This document shows, in pieces, positions 46,392 to 55,361 of a stretch of DNA of 64,000 nucleotides. The number at the start of each line of letters is the position of its first letter. Position 1 is the stretch's first letter. Below the pieces are notes generated by a model. That model saw nothing but the letters and a program-made list of their open reading frames with translations, had not been told where the DNA came from and did not search any database. The position numbers and the translations under genes were made by a program. The DNA comes from Propionibacteriaceae bacterium (GTDB lineage: Bacteria; Actinomycetota; Actinomycetes; Propionibacteriales; Propionibacteriaceae): contig JAUNKV010000001.1 of NCBI GenBank assembly GCA_030532575.1, positions 124,001 through 188,000 of the forward strand. The letters run 5' to 3'.

Positions 46392-47092
46392 GCCAGTGCG
46401 GCGGCCCCGGCGGTGGAGGTCCTGAGCACGCCGTCGCTGATGAGGGTGGGCCTTCCCCCAGCAGCCTCGAACACCTCCAGTTCCTCGGGGCTGATGCCTC
46501 CCTCGGGACCGACCACGAGCAGCACCTCGCCACGCGCCGGGAGCTCAGCCTCCCGCAGCCAACAGGTGGCCTCCTCGTGCAGGATCAGTGCCCCGTCCGC
46601 TGCGGCGATGCGGGCCGCGACCTCCTTGGTGGTGGCGAATCCCAGCTCGGGCACACGCAACCGGCGTGACTGCTTGGTGGCCTCCCTCGCCGTTGCCGCC
46701 CAGCGGGCCAGGGACTTCTCCCCACGTTCGCCCTGCCAGCGCACGATGGAGCGGGAGGCCTGCCACGCGATGATCTCGTCCGCCCCGAGCTCAGTCATGA
46801 TCTCGACCGCGCGCTCGGCACGCTCTCCCTTCGCCAGGGCCTGCACCACGACCAGGCGGTGTCCTCGCGGCGGCTGCGCCAAGACCTCGGTCACCTCGAT
46901 GACCAGGCGCTGCTTCTCCGCCAGCACGACCCTCCCACGCACCGCCCGGCCCGCACCGTCCGAGATCAGGATGGACTCCCCCGGTTCTGTGCGTTTGACG
47001 GCAACGGCATGCCTGGCCTCGTCCCCGGTGAGCTCCACCTGATCCCCGATGTCTGCCGCACCGAGGGGGCCGAGGAACAGGGCGTCGCTCAC
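46367..47092 (-). CDS. rsmE: 16S rRNA m3U1498 methyltransferase RsmE
   Basis: 241 aa SPOUT-class enzyme. An N-terminal PUA-like domain (GDEARHAVAVKRTEPGESI) and the C-terminal knot with LLVVGPEGGISPEELEVF and LRTSTAGAAAL. GTG 47092 overlaps the dnaJ stop by 4 nt and has AAGGAG 8 nt upstream; a longer read from 47113 is less likely. It follows hrcA and dnaJ in the usual order. Confidence 0.94.
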   Translation of the reverse strand: MSDALFLGPLGAADIGDQVELTGDEARHAVAVKRTEPGESILISDGAGRAVRGRVVLAEKQRLVIEVTEVLAQPPRGHRLVVVQALAKGERAERAVEIMTELGADEIIAWQASRSIVRWQGERGEKSLARWAATAREATKQSRRLRVPELGFATTKEVAARIAAADGALILHEEATCWLREAELPARGEVLLVVGPEGGISPEELEVFEAAGGRPTLISDGVLRTSTAGAAALAQLAVLLG

Positions 47093-48255
47093 CCGAAGGT
47101 CTCCTTCAGCCACCCCAGGAACCCACTGTGGCCCTGCGAGGTGGCCTTGATCTGGGTCTCATCCCGGAGCGCGGCGAGCTGGTTGAGCAGCTCCCGCTGC
47201 TTCTCGTCCAGCTTGGTCGGGGTCTCGACGACGAAGGTGATGCCGAGGTCGCCACGCCCCCCGCCGCGCAGCTTCGGCACCCCGCGTCCCTTGAGCGGGA
47301 TGCGGGAGCCGGACTGGGTGCCGGAGGGCACCTCGACCGCGATCCTGCGGTCCTCCTGATCGGAGCCCTCCCATTCGTCCTCGAGGGTGACGACCTCCAT
47401 GACGGTGCCCAGCGCTGCCGCGGTCATGGGGATCTTGACCACCAGCTCGAGGTCGTCGCCGTCACGCCGGAAGCGGGGATGCTCCTTGACCGTGATCTGG
47501 ACGTAGAGATCCCCGGCCGGGCCGCCACCGCGCCCCACCTCCCCCTGGCCCTCCAGGTGGATGCGGATTCCGGTGGAGACCCCGGCGGGGATGCGCACCG
47601 AGATGCTGCGGGAGCTGCGTACCCGACCCTCACCTGAACACTCCGTGCAGGGCCGCAGGATGATGCTGCCGAAGCCCTGACAGGTCGGGCAGCGCTGCGC
47701 GGTGCGGATGTCACCGAGGAAGCTCCGCTGGATGCTGGTCACCTCGCCGAGTCCCCGGCAGCTGGTGCAGGTGATGGGCTCGGTGTCATCCTCACCGCCG
47801 CTGCCCTGACACTTCGGGCACACCACGGCGGTGTCGATCTTGATGGGTTTGGTGCAGCCGAACACGGCCTCGTGCAACTCGAGGGCCACTCGCACCAGCG
47901 CGTCCTGCCCCTGCCCGGTGCGAGACCTGGCGCCCCGCCCGGCCTGGGCTCCGAACATGGCATCCATGATGGTCGAGAAGTCAAACCCGGCACCGCCGAA
48001 ACCAGCGCCGCCGTAACCTCCGCCACCGCCGAAGCCCCGGCCCATCGGGTCTCCCCCACGGTCGTAGACGGCGCGTTTGTTGGGATCGCTCAGCACCTCG
48101 TAGGCCTCGGAGAGTTCCTTGAACTGCTCGGCGGCGTCCTCACCCTGGGCCACGTCGGGATGCACCTTCATGGCCTGGCGGCGGTACGCCTTCTTGATCT
48201 GTTCGCCGGTCGCGTCCCGATCAACACCGAGGATCGCGTAGTAGTCCTTGCTCAT
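47089..48255 (-). CDS. dnaJ: Chaperone DnaJ (DnaJ2 type)
   Basis: 388 aa. J domain with HPD (residues 33-35), a Gly/Phe-rich linker (about 72-95), four zinc-finger repeats (CPKCQGSG, CTSCRGLG, CPTCQGFG, CTECSGEG) and a C-terminal substrate domain. Second gene of the hrcA operon, starting 1 nt after the hrcA stop. Lack of adjacent dnaK/grpE is normal for the actinobacterial dnaJ2. Confidence 0.95.
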   Translation of the reverse strand: MSKDYYAILGVDRDATGEQIKKAYRRQAMKVHPDVAQGEDAAEQFKELSEAYEVLSDPNKRAVYDRGGDPMGRGFGGGGGYGGAGFGGAGFDFSTIMDAMFGAQAGRGARSRTGQGQDALVRVALELHEAVFGCTKPIKIDTAVVCPKCQGSGGEDDTEPITCTSCRGLGEVTSIQRSFLGDIRTAQRCPTCQGFGSIILRPCTECSGEGRVRSSRSISVRIPAGVSTGIRIHLEGQGEVGRGGGPAGDLYVQITVKEHPRFRRDGDDLELVVKIPMTAAALGTVMEVVTLEDEWEGSDQEDRRIAVEVPSGTQSGSRIPLKGRGVPKLRGGGRGDLGITFVVETPTKLDEKQRELLNQLAALRDETQIKATSQGHSGFLGWLKETFG

Positions 48256-48256
48256 G

Positions 48257-49264
48257 TCAGCCTTCCGAAAGGATCCTGCTCACGTACCGGGCCACGGCAC
48301 GCACGGAGGCGATGGTGGACGGGTAGTCCATGCGTGTGGGACCGACCACCCCGAGGGAGGCGGCGCGATCCTGGCCGACGGAGTAGCCCGCGGCCACGAG
48401 TGAGGTCGACTGGAATCCCTCGGCGGTGTTCTCGGCACCGATCCTGACCGTCACCTCATCGGTGGCGGCCTCGTCCAGGAGCCGCAACAGCACCACCTGC
48501 TCCTCCAGGGCCTCCAGCAGGGGGCGAAGCCCCGAGGCGAAGGTGTGTCCGGCCAGGTTGGGGACCCCTGCCACCAGGACCTGGGACACCGGCTCGGCTC
48601 CCAGCAGCTCCAGGGCGACGGCGAACACCGGGGTGATCTCCTGTCTCAGACGCGGCTCGAGCTCTTCCAGGGCGAGGGCGAGTCGGGTGGCGGCCTCGGC
48701 GGCCACCCGACCGACGACGGCCTCCCGGAGCCGAGCCGTCGCGGTGTGGAGGGCTTCCTGGCTGAGTCCGGGCAGCTCGATCACCTGTTGATCGACCCGG
48801 CCCGTGGAGCTGACCACGATGACCAGGAGGCGTCCGGGGACGAGCTGCACCAGTTCGGCGTGGGCGATGGTTGCGCGGCTGGCCGTCGGGTACTGCACGA
48901 CGGCGACCTGATGGGTCAGTTGGGCCAGCAGCCTCACGGTGCGGGCGACCAGATCGTCGATGTCGAGCGCCCCGGCCATGAAGGTATCGATGGCCTTGCG
49001 TTCCGCCGGGGAGAGCGGCTTGATGGTGGCCAGGCGATCCACGAACAGCCGGTATCCCTTGTCAGTGGGGATGCGTCCGGCGCTGGTGTGAGGCTGGGCA
49101 ATGTAGCCCTCCTCCTCCAACACGGCCATGTCGTTGCGGACCGTGGCGGGCGAGACCCTGAGCTGGTGACGCTCCACCAGCGCCTTCGAGCCGACCGGTT
49201 CACGGCTGGCCACGTAGTCGGTGACGATGGCGCGCAGCACCTCGAGTTTGCGGTCGTCGAGCAT
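48257..49264 (-). CDS. hrcA: Heat-inducible repressor HrcA
   Basis: 335 aa. N-terminal winged helix (LDDRKLEVLRAIVTDYV, GSKALVERHQLRVSPATVRN) and a C-terminal GAF-like domain. The ATG at 49264 lies 5 nt after GGAGG; a longer read from 49282 would start inside CIRCE. It represses its own operon through the CIRCE at 49277-49301. Confidence 0.95.
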   Translation of the reverse strand: MLDDRKLEVLRAIVTDYVASREPVGSKALVERHQLRVSPATVRNDMAVLEEEGYIAQPHTSAGRIPTDKGYRLFVDRLATIKPLSPAERKAIDTFMAGALDIDDLVARTVRLLAQLTHQVAVVQYPTASRATIAHAELVQLVPGRLLVIVVSSTGRVDQQVIELPGLSQEALHTATARLREAVVGRVAAEAATRLALALEELEPRLRQEITPVFAVALELLGAEPVSQVLVAGVPNLAGHTFASGLRPLLEALEEQVVLLRLLDEAATDEVTVRIGAENTAEGFQSTSLVAAGYSVGQDRAASLGVVGPTRMDYPSTIASVRAVARYVSRILSEG

Positions 49265-49276
49265 CCTCACCTCCTC

Positions 49277-49301
49277 TGGCACTCGACCTGTGCGAGTGCC
49301 A
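49277..49301. promoter_or_regulatory. CIRCE element
   Basis: TGGCACTC-N9-GAGTGCCA, matching the CIRCE consensus TTAGCACTC-N9-GAGTGCTAA apart from the outer bases. Minus-strand TATACT (49306-49301) with TGAACT (49330-49325), 18 bp apart, places the element at the hrcA transcription start. Confidence 0.92.
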
Positions 49302-49317
49302 GTATAGGGTGATGGTC

Positions 49318-50148
49318 ATGGCTGAGTTCACGATCGGGGATTGGCGACGTGTCACACCTCGGGTCCTGGTGTCACGCTGCGAACCACACGGGGTCACCGT
49401 CGGGCTCGTCGTGGGTGATGAGCGGGCCGTCCTGATCGACGCCGGATCGAGCCCGGCCCAGGGGGAGGCGCTGTTGGCTTCGGCTCGCGCCGAGGCGGGC
49501 GTGGAGGTGAGCCATGTCGTGGTGACCCACGCCCACCACGACCACTGGTTCGGCATCGCCGGGATGCCGGGGGTCACCTCGGTGGCCCACGAGGATCTGC
49601 TGCTCGACCCGGAGCCGGAGGTCCTGGAGGCCGCCCGTGAACTGGGCATGGATGAGCTGCCCGGGCCTGACGTGACGCTGAGTCTGATGAAGGCCATCGA
49701 TCTCGGCGGGACCTGGGTCGAGGTACTGCACTTCGGCCCGGCCCACACCCGTACCGATCTGTTCGTGGTGGCACCCCAGGAGGGTGTGATCTTCACCGGC
49801 GACACCCTGGAGTCCGATGGCGACCCCTGTTTCTCCGCGGCCTCCAGCTTCACCGGGTGGCCGGGCGCCCTCGACGGTGTGCTCGGGGCCTCCCGGGAGA
49901 ACACCCGCTTCGTCCCCGGGCACGGCCCGGTGGTGGATCGCGACTTCTGTTTCCGGCAGCGCGCGGAGCTGGCGATGATCCAGGGCAGCACCGAGAGCCT
50001 GTTCGGTCAGGGCATGAGTCCCGAGCAGGCGCTGACCGCCGTCGAATGGCCCTTCAGCCAGGACACCATGAAGGTCATCCTCCCCCTGGCCTGGGCGGAC
50101 CTGACCGCCCGCGGGGTTCCGGTGCGAAAAACCCTGCCCCTGGTGTGA
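49318..50148 (+). CDS. MBL-fold metallohydrolase
   Basis: 276 aa. VVVTHAHHDHW is the zinc HxHxDH motif, GPAHTRTDLF the third His, FTGDTLES the bridging Asp, and VPGHGPVV the last His. Substrate unknown; the fold spans glyoxalase II, lactonases and others. TAGGGT is 7 nt before the ATG at 49318, a leaderless layout; ATG 49312 and GTG 49309 are in frame. Divergent from hrcA across 53 bp shared with CIRCE, so heat control could touch both. Confidence 0.85.
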   Translation: MAEFTIGDWRRVTPRVLVSRCEPHGVTVGLVVGDERAVLIDAGSSPAQGEALLASARAEAGVEVSHVVVTHAHHDHWFGIAGMPGVTSVAHEDLLLDPEPEVLEAARELGMDELPGPDVTLSLMKAIDLGGTWVEVLHFGPAHTRTDLFVVAPQEGVIFTGDTLESDGDPCFSAASSFTGWPGALDGVLGASRENTRFVPGHGPVVDRDFCFRQRAELAMIQGSTESLFGQGMSPEQALTAVEWPFSQDTMKVILPLAWADLTARGVPVRKTLPLV

Positions 50149-50151
50149 GGC

Positions 50152-50937
50152 TCAGCCCCTGGGCTCGGCGGGCCAGCTCTGCTGCGCGGTCATCCAGGTC
50201 AGTGTGTCGCTGGCAACGAGCAGTCCCCTGGAGCGTGAGGAGACGCTGTAGTCCAAGCCGTCCCTGGTGCGCGCCACTCCCCCGGACTCGGTGACCATGA
50301 GGCATCCGGCCAGGTGGTCCCATGGGTTCAGCCGGGAGTAGAACACGAAGTCGAACTCGCCGTGCAGCAGCGATGGGTAGTCGAAGGCGCAGGAGAAGTT
50401 GGTGGCCCGCACCGGGCTGAGCGCACCGTCGGCGGTGAATCCGTGGTACTGCTTCTTCGAGGCCGCCCCCAGGGGCAGTCGCTGGGGACGCTCGGTCACC
50501 AGCGGCTCCCCGTTGAGCAGCACCCCGCCGCCGCGTTCGACGGTGTAGGCCCGCCCCACCTGGGGCTGCCAGATCCAACCCCGGGTGGTGACCCCGCCCC
50601 GGGTTTCGGCGAGGATCATGCCGTGGGCCACGCTCCCGCGCACGAAGTTGCCGGTCCCGTCGATGGGGTCGATCACCAGGGCGTGGTCGGCGTTCGGGAT
50701 TCGCCATCTCAGCTCAGGATCACCGAAGACCGTCTCCTCCCCGACGATCAGGGCGTCGGGGTAGACCTTGCGCAGTGCCGCGCTGAGGTGGGCCTCGGCC
50801 TCCTGGTCCGCGATGGTGACCAGGTCTCCCGGCCCGGACTTCGCTGAGATGTCCGCCTCCTCCAGAGCTCTGAATCTGGGATTGATGGCCGCTTCAGCGG
50901 TTTCCTTCATCAGCTCGAGAATGGCTTCGGTCTCCAT
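50152..50937 (-). CDS. Inositol monophosphatase family phosphatase
   Basis: 261 aa. IVGEETVFG, VIDPIDGTGNFVRG and NPWDHLAG are the three metal motifs. Family members use inositol-1-phosphate, histidinol-phosphate, PAP or other small phosphates; the substrate is unclear. TAGGGT lies 7 nt before the ATG at 50937. Confidence 0.87.
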   Translation of the reverse strand: METEAILELMKETAEAAINPRFRALEEADISAKSGPGDLVTIADQEAEAHLSAALRKVYPDALIVGEETVFGDPELRWRIPNADHALVIDPIDGTGNFVRGSVAHGMILAETRGGVTTRGWIWQPQVGRAYTVERGGGVLLNGEPLVTERPQRLPLGAASKKQYHGFTADGALSPVRATNFSCAFDYPSLLHGEFDFVFYSRLNPWDHLAGCLMVTESGGVARTRDGLDYSVSSRSRGLLVASDTLTWMTAQQSWPAEPRG

Positions 50938-50970
50938 GCCCTTCACCCTATCGACTCCTCGCCCCGCTGG

Positions 50971-51816
50971 TCAGTCCTGCCCCAGGTGGTCCTGGGTGAC
51001 GAAGTCGATCAGGACCTCCATCCGCTGGTTCAGCTGCGGCTCCAGGTCTCGCCAGGTCCGCACCTTGGCGAGCATCGCCTGCCAGGCCCGGGCGATGTCG
51101 GCCTGGTCGGTGTGGGGCAGGCCCAGGGCCTTGAGGGTGCCCTTCTTGAAGTCTTGGTCCCTGGGGATCACGGGCCAGGCCTTCCGGCCGATGCGTTCTG
51201 GTTTGATGGCGTGCCAGATGTCGATGAACTCGTGCCCAGTCACCAGCACCACGTCGCCGTACCCGGCCCGGGCCACCTGGGCCGCGATGCGGGACTCCTT
51301 GCTGCCGGGCACGAGGTGATCGACCAGCACGCCGAGCCTGCGGCCGGGCTCGGGGCCGAAGTCCGCCACGACGTCGATCAGGTCGTCGATCCCGCCGAGG
51401 TGTTCGACGACCACCCCGACGTGGCGCAGGTCGTCTCCCCAGACCTTCTCCACGAGCTCGGCGTCATGCCTGCCCTCCACGTAGATCCGGCTGGGCAGGG
51501 CCACCTTGGCCCGGCTCGGCTCGTCGCTGACCCGGGAACCGGAGGCGGTGTAGCGGGGTTTGTGCCCCCCGCCCCGCAGTGGAGGACACAGCGCCACGGG
51601 CTGGCCCTCCAGCAGGAAACCCGGACCGAAGGGGAAGCTGCGACGCTTCCCCTTCCGGTCCTCCAGGATCACCAGACCGTTCTCCCAGCCGACGACGGCT
51701 CCGCAGAACTCGCCCGACTCCAGCACCAGGTCCCTCTCGACGGGGATGTCGCGGGTCTGCTTGAGGTGGGCCTTCTGCCAGCCCGGGCGGAGCACGTCGT
51801 CGCGGTATCGGTCCAT
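50971..51816 (-). CDS. DUF3097 family protein
   Basis: 281 aa, typical actinobacterial DUF3097. IYVEGRHDAELVEKVWG and LGVLVDHLVPGSKES suggest a TOPRIM-like metal-binding core (conserved Glu plus Asp). Function unknown. Often near hemW, hrcA and dnaJ in actinobacteria, as here. TAGAGT is 7 nt before the ATG. Confidence 0.85.
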   Translation of the reverse strand: MDRYRDDVLRPGWQKAHLKQTRDIPVERDLVLESGEFCGAVVGWENGLVILEDRKGKRRSFPFGPGFLLEGQPVALCPPLRGGGHKPRYTASGSRVSDEPSRAKVALPSRIYVEGRHDAELVEKVWGDDLRHVGVVVEHLGGIDDLIDVVADFGPEPGRRLGVLVDHLVPGSKESRIAAQVARAGYGDVVLVTGHEFIDIWHAIKPERIGRKAWPVIPRDQDFKKGTLKALGLPHTDQADIARAWQAMLAKVRTWRDLEPQLNQRMEVLIDFVTQDHLGQD

Positions 51817-51834
51817 TGCAGCGACTCTATATCG

Positions 51835-52650
51835 TCACCACAGCGAGATCCGGCGGTTCCAGATGTGTCGCATCCAGATCACCATGGCGATGATTCCGGC
51901 GCCCACCAGCGGAATCCACCCCACGGGGATGAACGGCAGATCCTTCTCGACCGCGAGCGCCTCCAGGACGTTGACCACCTCCAGCTTCATCCCGCTCCCG
52001 CGGTCCGTGTAGGCCAGCGGGATCAGCAGGGAGGCGAAGCCCAGTACCTGGGTGACCAGCCAGGTACCCGCCCACACCAGGATCGGTCCGGCGATTCCCA
52101 GGCGAACCAGGGGCGGGGTGCTGCCGAGCGACGCGGCGAAGTACAGGTTCACCTGACCGCCCCAGAGGGAGAACCACATCAGCAGGGCCAAGGTGATGAG
52201 CTGCCAAAGGGGCACCACCTCACCGACCAGCCGAAGCCCGGTGGCCAAGGTCTCCCATCCATCCTTCCCCGGGGTCATCACCGGGACCATGAAGGGGATC
52301 GTCACGATCACCATGACCGCCATCCAGACGGCGGCGAAGGCGGCGATCAGCCCCGCCCACAGCAGCCTCGCCCGCAGGATGAGGCTGCCCTTGACGGGGA
52401 GACTGTGGGTCAGGTAACCCCGCTCCCCGAATCCCGTGCTCCAGAAGTCGTGGGCCAGCCAGATCTGGGACGCGAACCAGGTGCCACACAGCAGCACCAC
52501 GACCAGGAGTACCGCCAGCTCGGACAGCACCGGAATTCTGAGGCTCACCAGGAGGTTGCCCGTGAGGATGCTGAGGGTTGCGATCCCGTGGATCACCCCC
52601 AGGATGGGCAGGGTGCGACGTGCTTCGTGCGCGATCACTGTGCCGACCAT
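51835..52650 (-). CDS. ABC-2-type membrane permease
   Basis: 271 aa, about six membrane segments and few soluble loops, starting 16 nt inside the ATPase gene. Sequence motifs are weak; position and hydrophobicity support its role as partner of the ATPase. Third gene of a GntR-ATPase-permease operon; substrate unknown, maybe a cell-envelope-active compound. Confidence 0.75.
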   Translation of the reverse strand: MVGTVIAHEARRTLPILGVIHGIATLSILTGNLLVSLRIPVLSELAVLLVVVLLCGTWFASQIWLAHDFWSTGFGERGYLTHSLPVKGSLILRARLLWAGLIAAFAAVWMAVMVIVTIPFMVPVMTPGKDGWETLATGLRLVGEVVPLWQLITLALLMWFSLWGGQVNLYFAASLGSTPPLVRLGIAGPILVWAGTWLVTQVLGFASLLIPLAYTDRGSGMKLEVVNVLEALAVEKDLPFIPVGWIPLVGAGIIAMVIWMRHIWNRRISLW

Positions 52651-53342
52651 GAGTATGCCTTTCGGAAGAGTGCGTCGATGCTGAGACCGTGGGTGGCGCG
52701 GAGGTCGTCGACCTCGCCGCTGAGCAGGACCTTCCCTGCCCGCATCATCACCACGGAGTCCAGGATGGGTTCCAGGTCGTGGATGAGGTGGGTGGAGATG
52801 AGCACCGTGGAGTCCTCACCCAGGGTGCGGACGATGCCTTCGAGGATGACCTCGCGGGCTGCGGGGTCCACACCGGAGATGGGTTCGTCCAGCAGGAAGA
52901 CCCGCGCGTCCCGGGACATCGCGAGTGCGATCTGCGCCTTCTCCCGCATCCCCTTGCTCATGCTCTTGAGCTTCATCCGCACATCCAGACCGAAGAAGGC
53001 CGCTGACTCCCGCGCCTTGTCGGGGTGGAAGTCAGGGAAGAAGTCGGTGTAGAGGCCGATGTGCTGCTCCAGACTGTGCCCCAGGGTGAGATAGTTGGCA
53101 TCGGGCAGGAAGCTGACCTTGGCCTTCGACTCCGGCCCCGGGGCGTGGCCGCAGATCTGGACCTCGCCGTCGTGGTCCTGCATGACGCCTGCCAGGACCT
53201 TGAGCAGGGTGGTCTTGCCGCAGCCGTTCTCCCCGAGCAGCCCGACAATCCTGCCCCCGGTGAGCTCCAGGTCGAGGGAGTCGAGGGCGGTGACGGGACC
53301 GAACCGCTTGGTGAGGCCGCGCACCCGGATGAGTGTGTTCAT
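52635..53342 (-). CDS. ABC transporter ATP-binding protein (YtrB-like)
   Basis: 235 aa. Walker A GENGCGKT, a degenerate signature MSKGMREK in place of LSGGQ, and Walker B VFLLDEPISGVDP. The ATG at 53342 overlaps the GntR stop by 4 nt. Matches exporters encoded after YtrA-type repressors. Confidence 0.88.
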   Translation of the reverse strand: MNTLIRVRGLTKRFGPVTALDSLDLELTGGRIVGLLGENGCGKTTLLKVLAGVMQDHDGEVQICGHAPGPESKAKVSFLPDANYLTLGHSLEQHIGLYTDFFPDFHPDKARESAAFFGLDVRMKLKSMSKGMREKAQIALAMSRDARVFLLDEPISGVDPAAREVILEGIVRTLGEDSTVLISTHLIHDLEPILDSVVMMRAGKVLLSGEVDDLRATHGLSIDALFRKAYSWSAQ

Positions 53343-53698
53343 GGCTGAAGCCACCTTTCTGTGATGAGTTGGACGGCGTCGGCGCTGGTCAGCCCGACCC
53401 CTTGACAGCGTCGGATGTACTCATCGGCTGCCGATGCGGCGAGATCACGACGAAGCGCCGCGATGCGCTGCTGGTCATCGGTGATGAAACGCCCCACGGC
53501 CCGCTCGGAGCGGCACAGGCCCTCGCGTTCGAGCTCGACCAGGGTGCGCTGCACCGTGTTGGGGTTGACCCCCAGCTCGGCAGCCAGCTCGCGCACCCCG
53601 GGGATCTGCACACCCGGCGGCCAGTTGCCGACGACGATGCGTCTGGCGAACTCCTGCTTGAGCTGGAGCCAGATGGGGCGACTCGGATCGAATTCCAC
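53339..53698 (-). CDS. GntR-family repressor, YtrA subfamily
   Basis: 119 aa, the short GntR form with only a small C-terminal dimerisation helix. The winged helix shows IPGVRELAAELGVNPNTVQR. GTG 53698 is preferred: GGAGGG lies 8 nt upstream; a GTG at 53719 would begin inside the operator. Autoregulation through the palindrome at 53718-53741 is expected. Confidence 0.85.
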   Translation of the reverse strand: MEFDPSRPIWLQLKQEFARRIVVGNWPPGVQIPGVRELAAELGVNPNTVQRTLVELEREGLCRSERAVGRFITDDQQRIAALRRDLAASAADEYIRRCQGVGLTSADAVQLITERWLQP

Positions 53699-53717
53699 GA
53701 CCCCCTCCCTCCGTATC

Positions 53718-53741
53718 ACTGTATTAAGTGATTAATACAGT
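53718..53741. promoter_or_regulatory. YtrA-type operator palindrome
   Basis: ACTGTATTA-AGTGAT-TAATACAGT: 9-bp perfect arms with a 6-bp spacer, 19 bp upstream of the GntR start. AT-rich in a GC-rich region, and the site includes a possible -10 (TAATAC) on the minus strand. Confidence 0.75.
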
Positions 53742-53791
53742 AGCACAGCGCGACGGCATCCACAAGGAAAGGGAAACAGTGGCGGCTCCGG

Positions 53792-54475
53792 TCAGATGGT
53801 CGTGGGACGGATGCTCAGGGACTCGATGGTGGCGTTGACCGGGGTGTCGACGGCGAGGCGCACGGCCGCGGCGACCGACTCCGGCGAGACGTAGCGGGAG
53901 CCGTCGTAGTTCGCGTTGCCCGCCTCGACCTGAAGCTGGCGTTGCATGTCGGTGTCGGTGCGCCCGGGATGGATGGAGCACACCCGGACCCTGCCCCGCA
54001 GCTCCTCCCGCAGCGCATCGGTGAGGGCACGCAGGGCGAACTTGGAGCCCGCGTAGACCCCTCCCCCGGGTGAGGAGGTGAAGCCCGCTCCGGAGTTGAT
54101 GGCGACCACCAACCCACCCGCGGCCTCCAGCGCAGGCAGCAGCAGGCGCGTGAGGTCGGCCACCGCGAACACATTGGTCTCGAAGACCTCTCGCCACACC
54201 GAGCGCCCCACCTCGTCGATGCGTCCCGACCCGAGGACCCCGGCCGAGTGCACCAGCACATCCAACCGGTCGACCCCGGCTGCGGCACTCGCCGTCGCGG
54301 CCTCATCCGCGAGGTCCGCGACGAAGGGGGCCGCATCCGGTAGCTCCTCGACCACCCGGGCCACAGCCCGGGCATCGCGGCCACCAACCAGGATGCGGTG
54401 GGTGGCGGAGAGTTCGCGGGCGATGGCCAGCCCGATGCCCCGGGACGCCCCGGTGATGAGCGCAGTTGGTTTCAT
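53792..54475 (-). CDS. Short-chain dehydrogenase/reductase
   Basis: 227 aa. TGASRGIG nucleotide loop, VHSAGVLG strand (NAG variant), Ser in INSGAGF, and YAGSK catalytic Tyr/Lys. Substrate unknown. TAGGTT sits 6 nt before the ATG. Confidence 0.88.
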   Translation of the reverse strand: MKPTALITGASRGIGLAIARELSATHRILVGGRDARAVARVVEELPDAAPFVADLADEAATASAAAGVDRLDVLVHSAGVLGSGRIDEVGRSVWREVFETNVFAVADLTRLLLPALEAAGGLVVAINSGAGFTSSPGGGVYAGSKFALRALTDALREELRGRVRVCSIHPGRTDTDMQRQLQVEAGNANYDGSRYVSPESVAAAVRLAVDTPVNATIESLSIRPTTI

Positions 54476-54497
54476 GGCCCCAACCTACCCGGTGGGA

Positions 54498-55361
54498 TCA
54501 GGCGAGCCGCAGGGCCACCTCGGCGCGACGCACCACCAACCGTTGCCCCCATTCCAGGCGCAGGAAGTCGGACTCCAGACCATCGCCGAAGACCACGAGG
54601 CGGCCGCGCGCCACCAGCTCGACCTCCTCGCCGTCGCCCACCAGGCCGTGCACCAGCTCCGTTCCCACACCACCCAGGGGCCAGGCCTCCCGCACGAAAT
54701 AGGCCAGCTCTACCGACCCCGGCCCGGGGAGTGCGAATCCGGGACGGTTCTGCCGCCACAGCGAGGCCAGCCAGCCCGAGGCCCCGGTCCCCGTCCCGAC
54801 GATCACTCCGGAGGAGGACTGCTCCTCCCGCTCCCCCGCCACCTCGAGGACATAGCGCGATGACTGATGCCCCCGATCCCCGATGTAGACCTCATTGAGG
54901 GCCTGGAGCCGCTGCCCGTCGTCCAGCACGGCCTCCACCAGCCAGCGCTCCTCGGCCGCATCCCCAGCCCCCTCCAAGATGTGTTCCAGGCTGGTCACCG
55001 TGTACCGACACAGGGGACCTCGCCCCTGCGGGTTGATGCCGACGACGAGCTGGCCGTTCAGGTACTTGGCGACGTTCGCGACGAGCCCGTCCTGGCCGAC
55101 CACGACCACCAGGTCGTCGGCCTCGAAGAGGAATCGGGAGAGCATCGAACGCTCCACCAGTGCGCTGCGCCAGTCGTCCGGGATCACGGCCATCACCTCA
55201 CCCAGGGTGCTGCGCTGCGCCCGGTCGGCGGCCAGCAGCGCCTCGATCCGCTGGCCGCGACCTGCGAGGAAGAACTCCACTGCCCCCAGGGTGGAGTGCC
55301 GATCACACAGCTCCTCGAGCTCGGTTCGACGGTGCACCACGACCATCCGGGGCGCACTCAT
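54498..55361 (-). CDS. Divergent NAD-kinase-like protein
   Basis: 287 aa with the order of NAD-kinase motifs but altered key residues. The GGDGT loop reads GQDGL (residues 89-93), followed by a GIN strand (VVGINPQGRGP), LNEVYIGD (about 155-162), and VGTGTGASGW (188-197) where NADK has the TPTGSTAY loop. The fold is likely NADK/DAGK-like; kinase activity is uncertain with the second Gly and Thr of GGDGT lost. It overlaps the SPFH gene stop by 4 nt, so the two proteins are made together. Confidence 0.72.
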   Translation of the reverse strand: MSAPRMVVVHRRTELEELCDRHSTLGAVEFFLAGRGQRIEALLAADRAQRSTLGEVMAVIPDDWRSALVERSMLSRFLFEADDLVVVVGQDGLVANVAKYLNGQLVVGINPQGRGPLCRYTVTSLEHILEGAGDAAEERWLVEAVLDDGQRLQALNEVYIGDRGHQSSRYVLEVAGEREEQSSSGVIVGTGTGASGWLASLWRQNRPGFALPGPGSVELAYFVREAWPLGGVGTELVHGLVGDGEEVELVARGRLVVFGDGLESDFLRLEWGQRLVVRRAEVALRLA

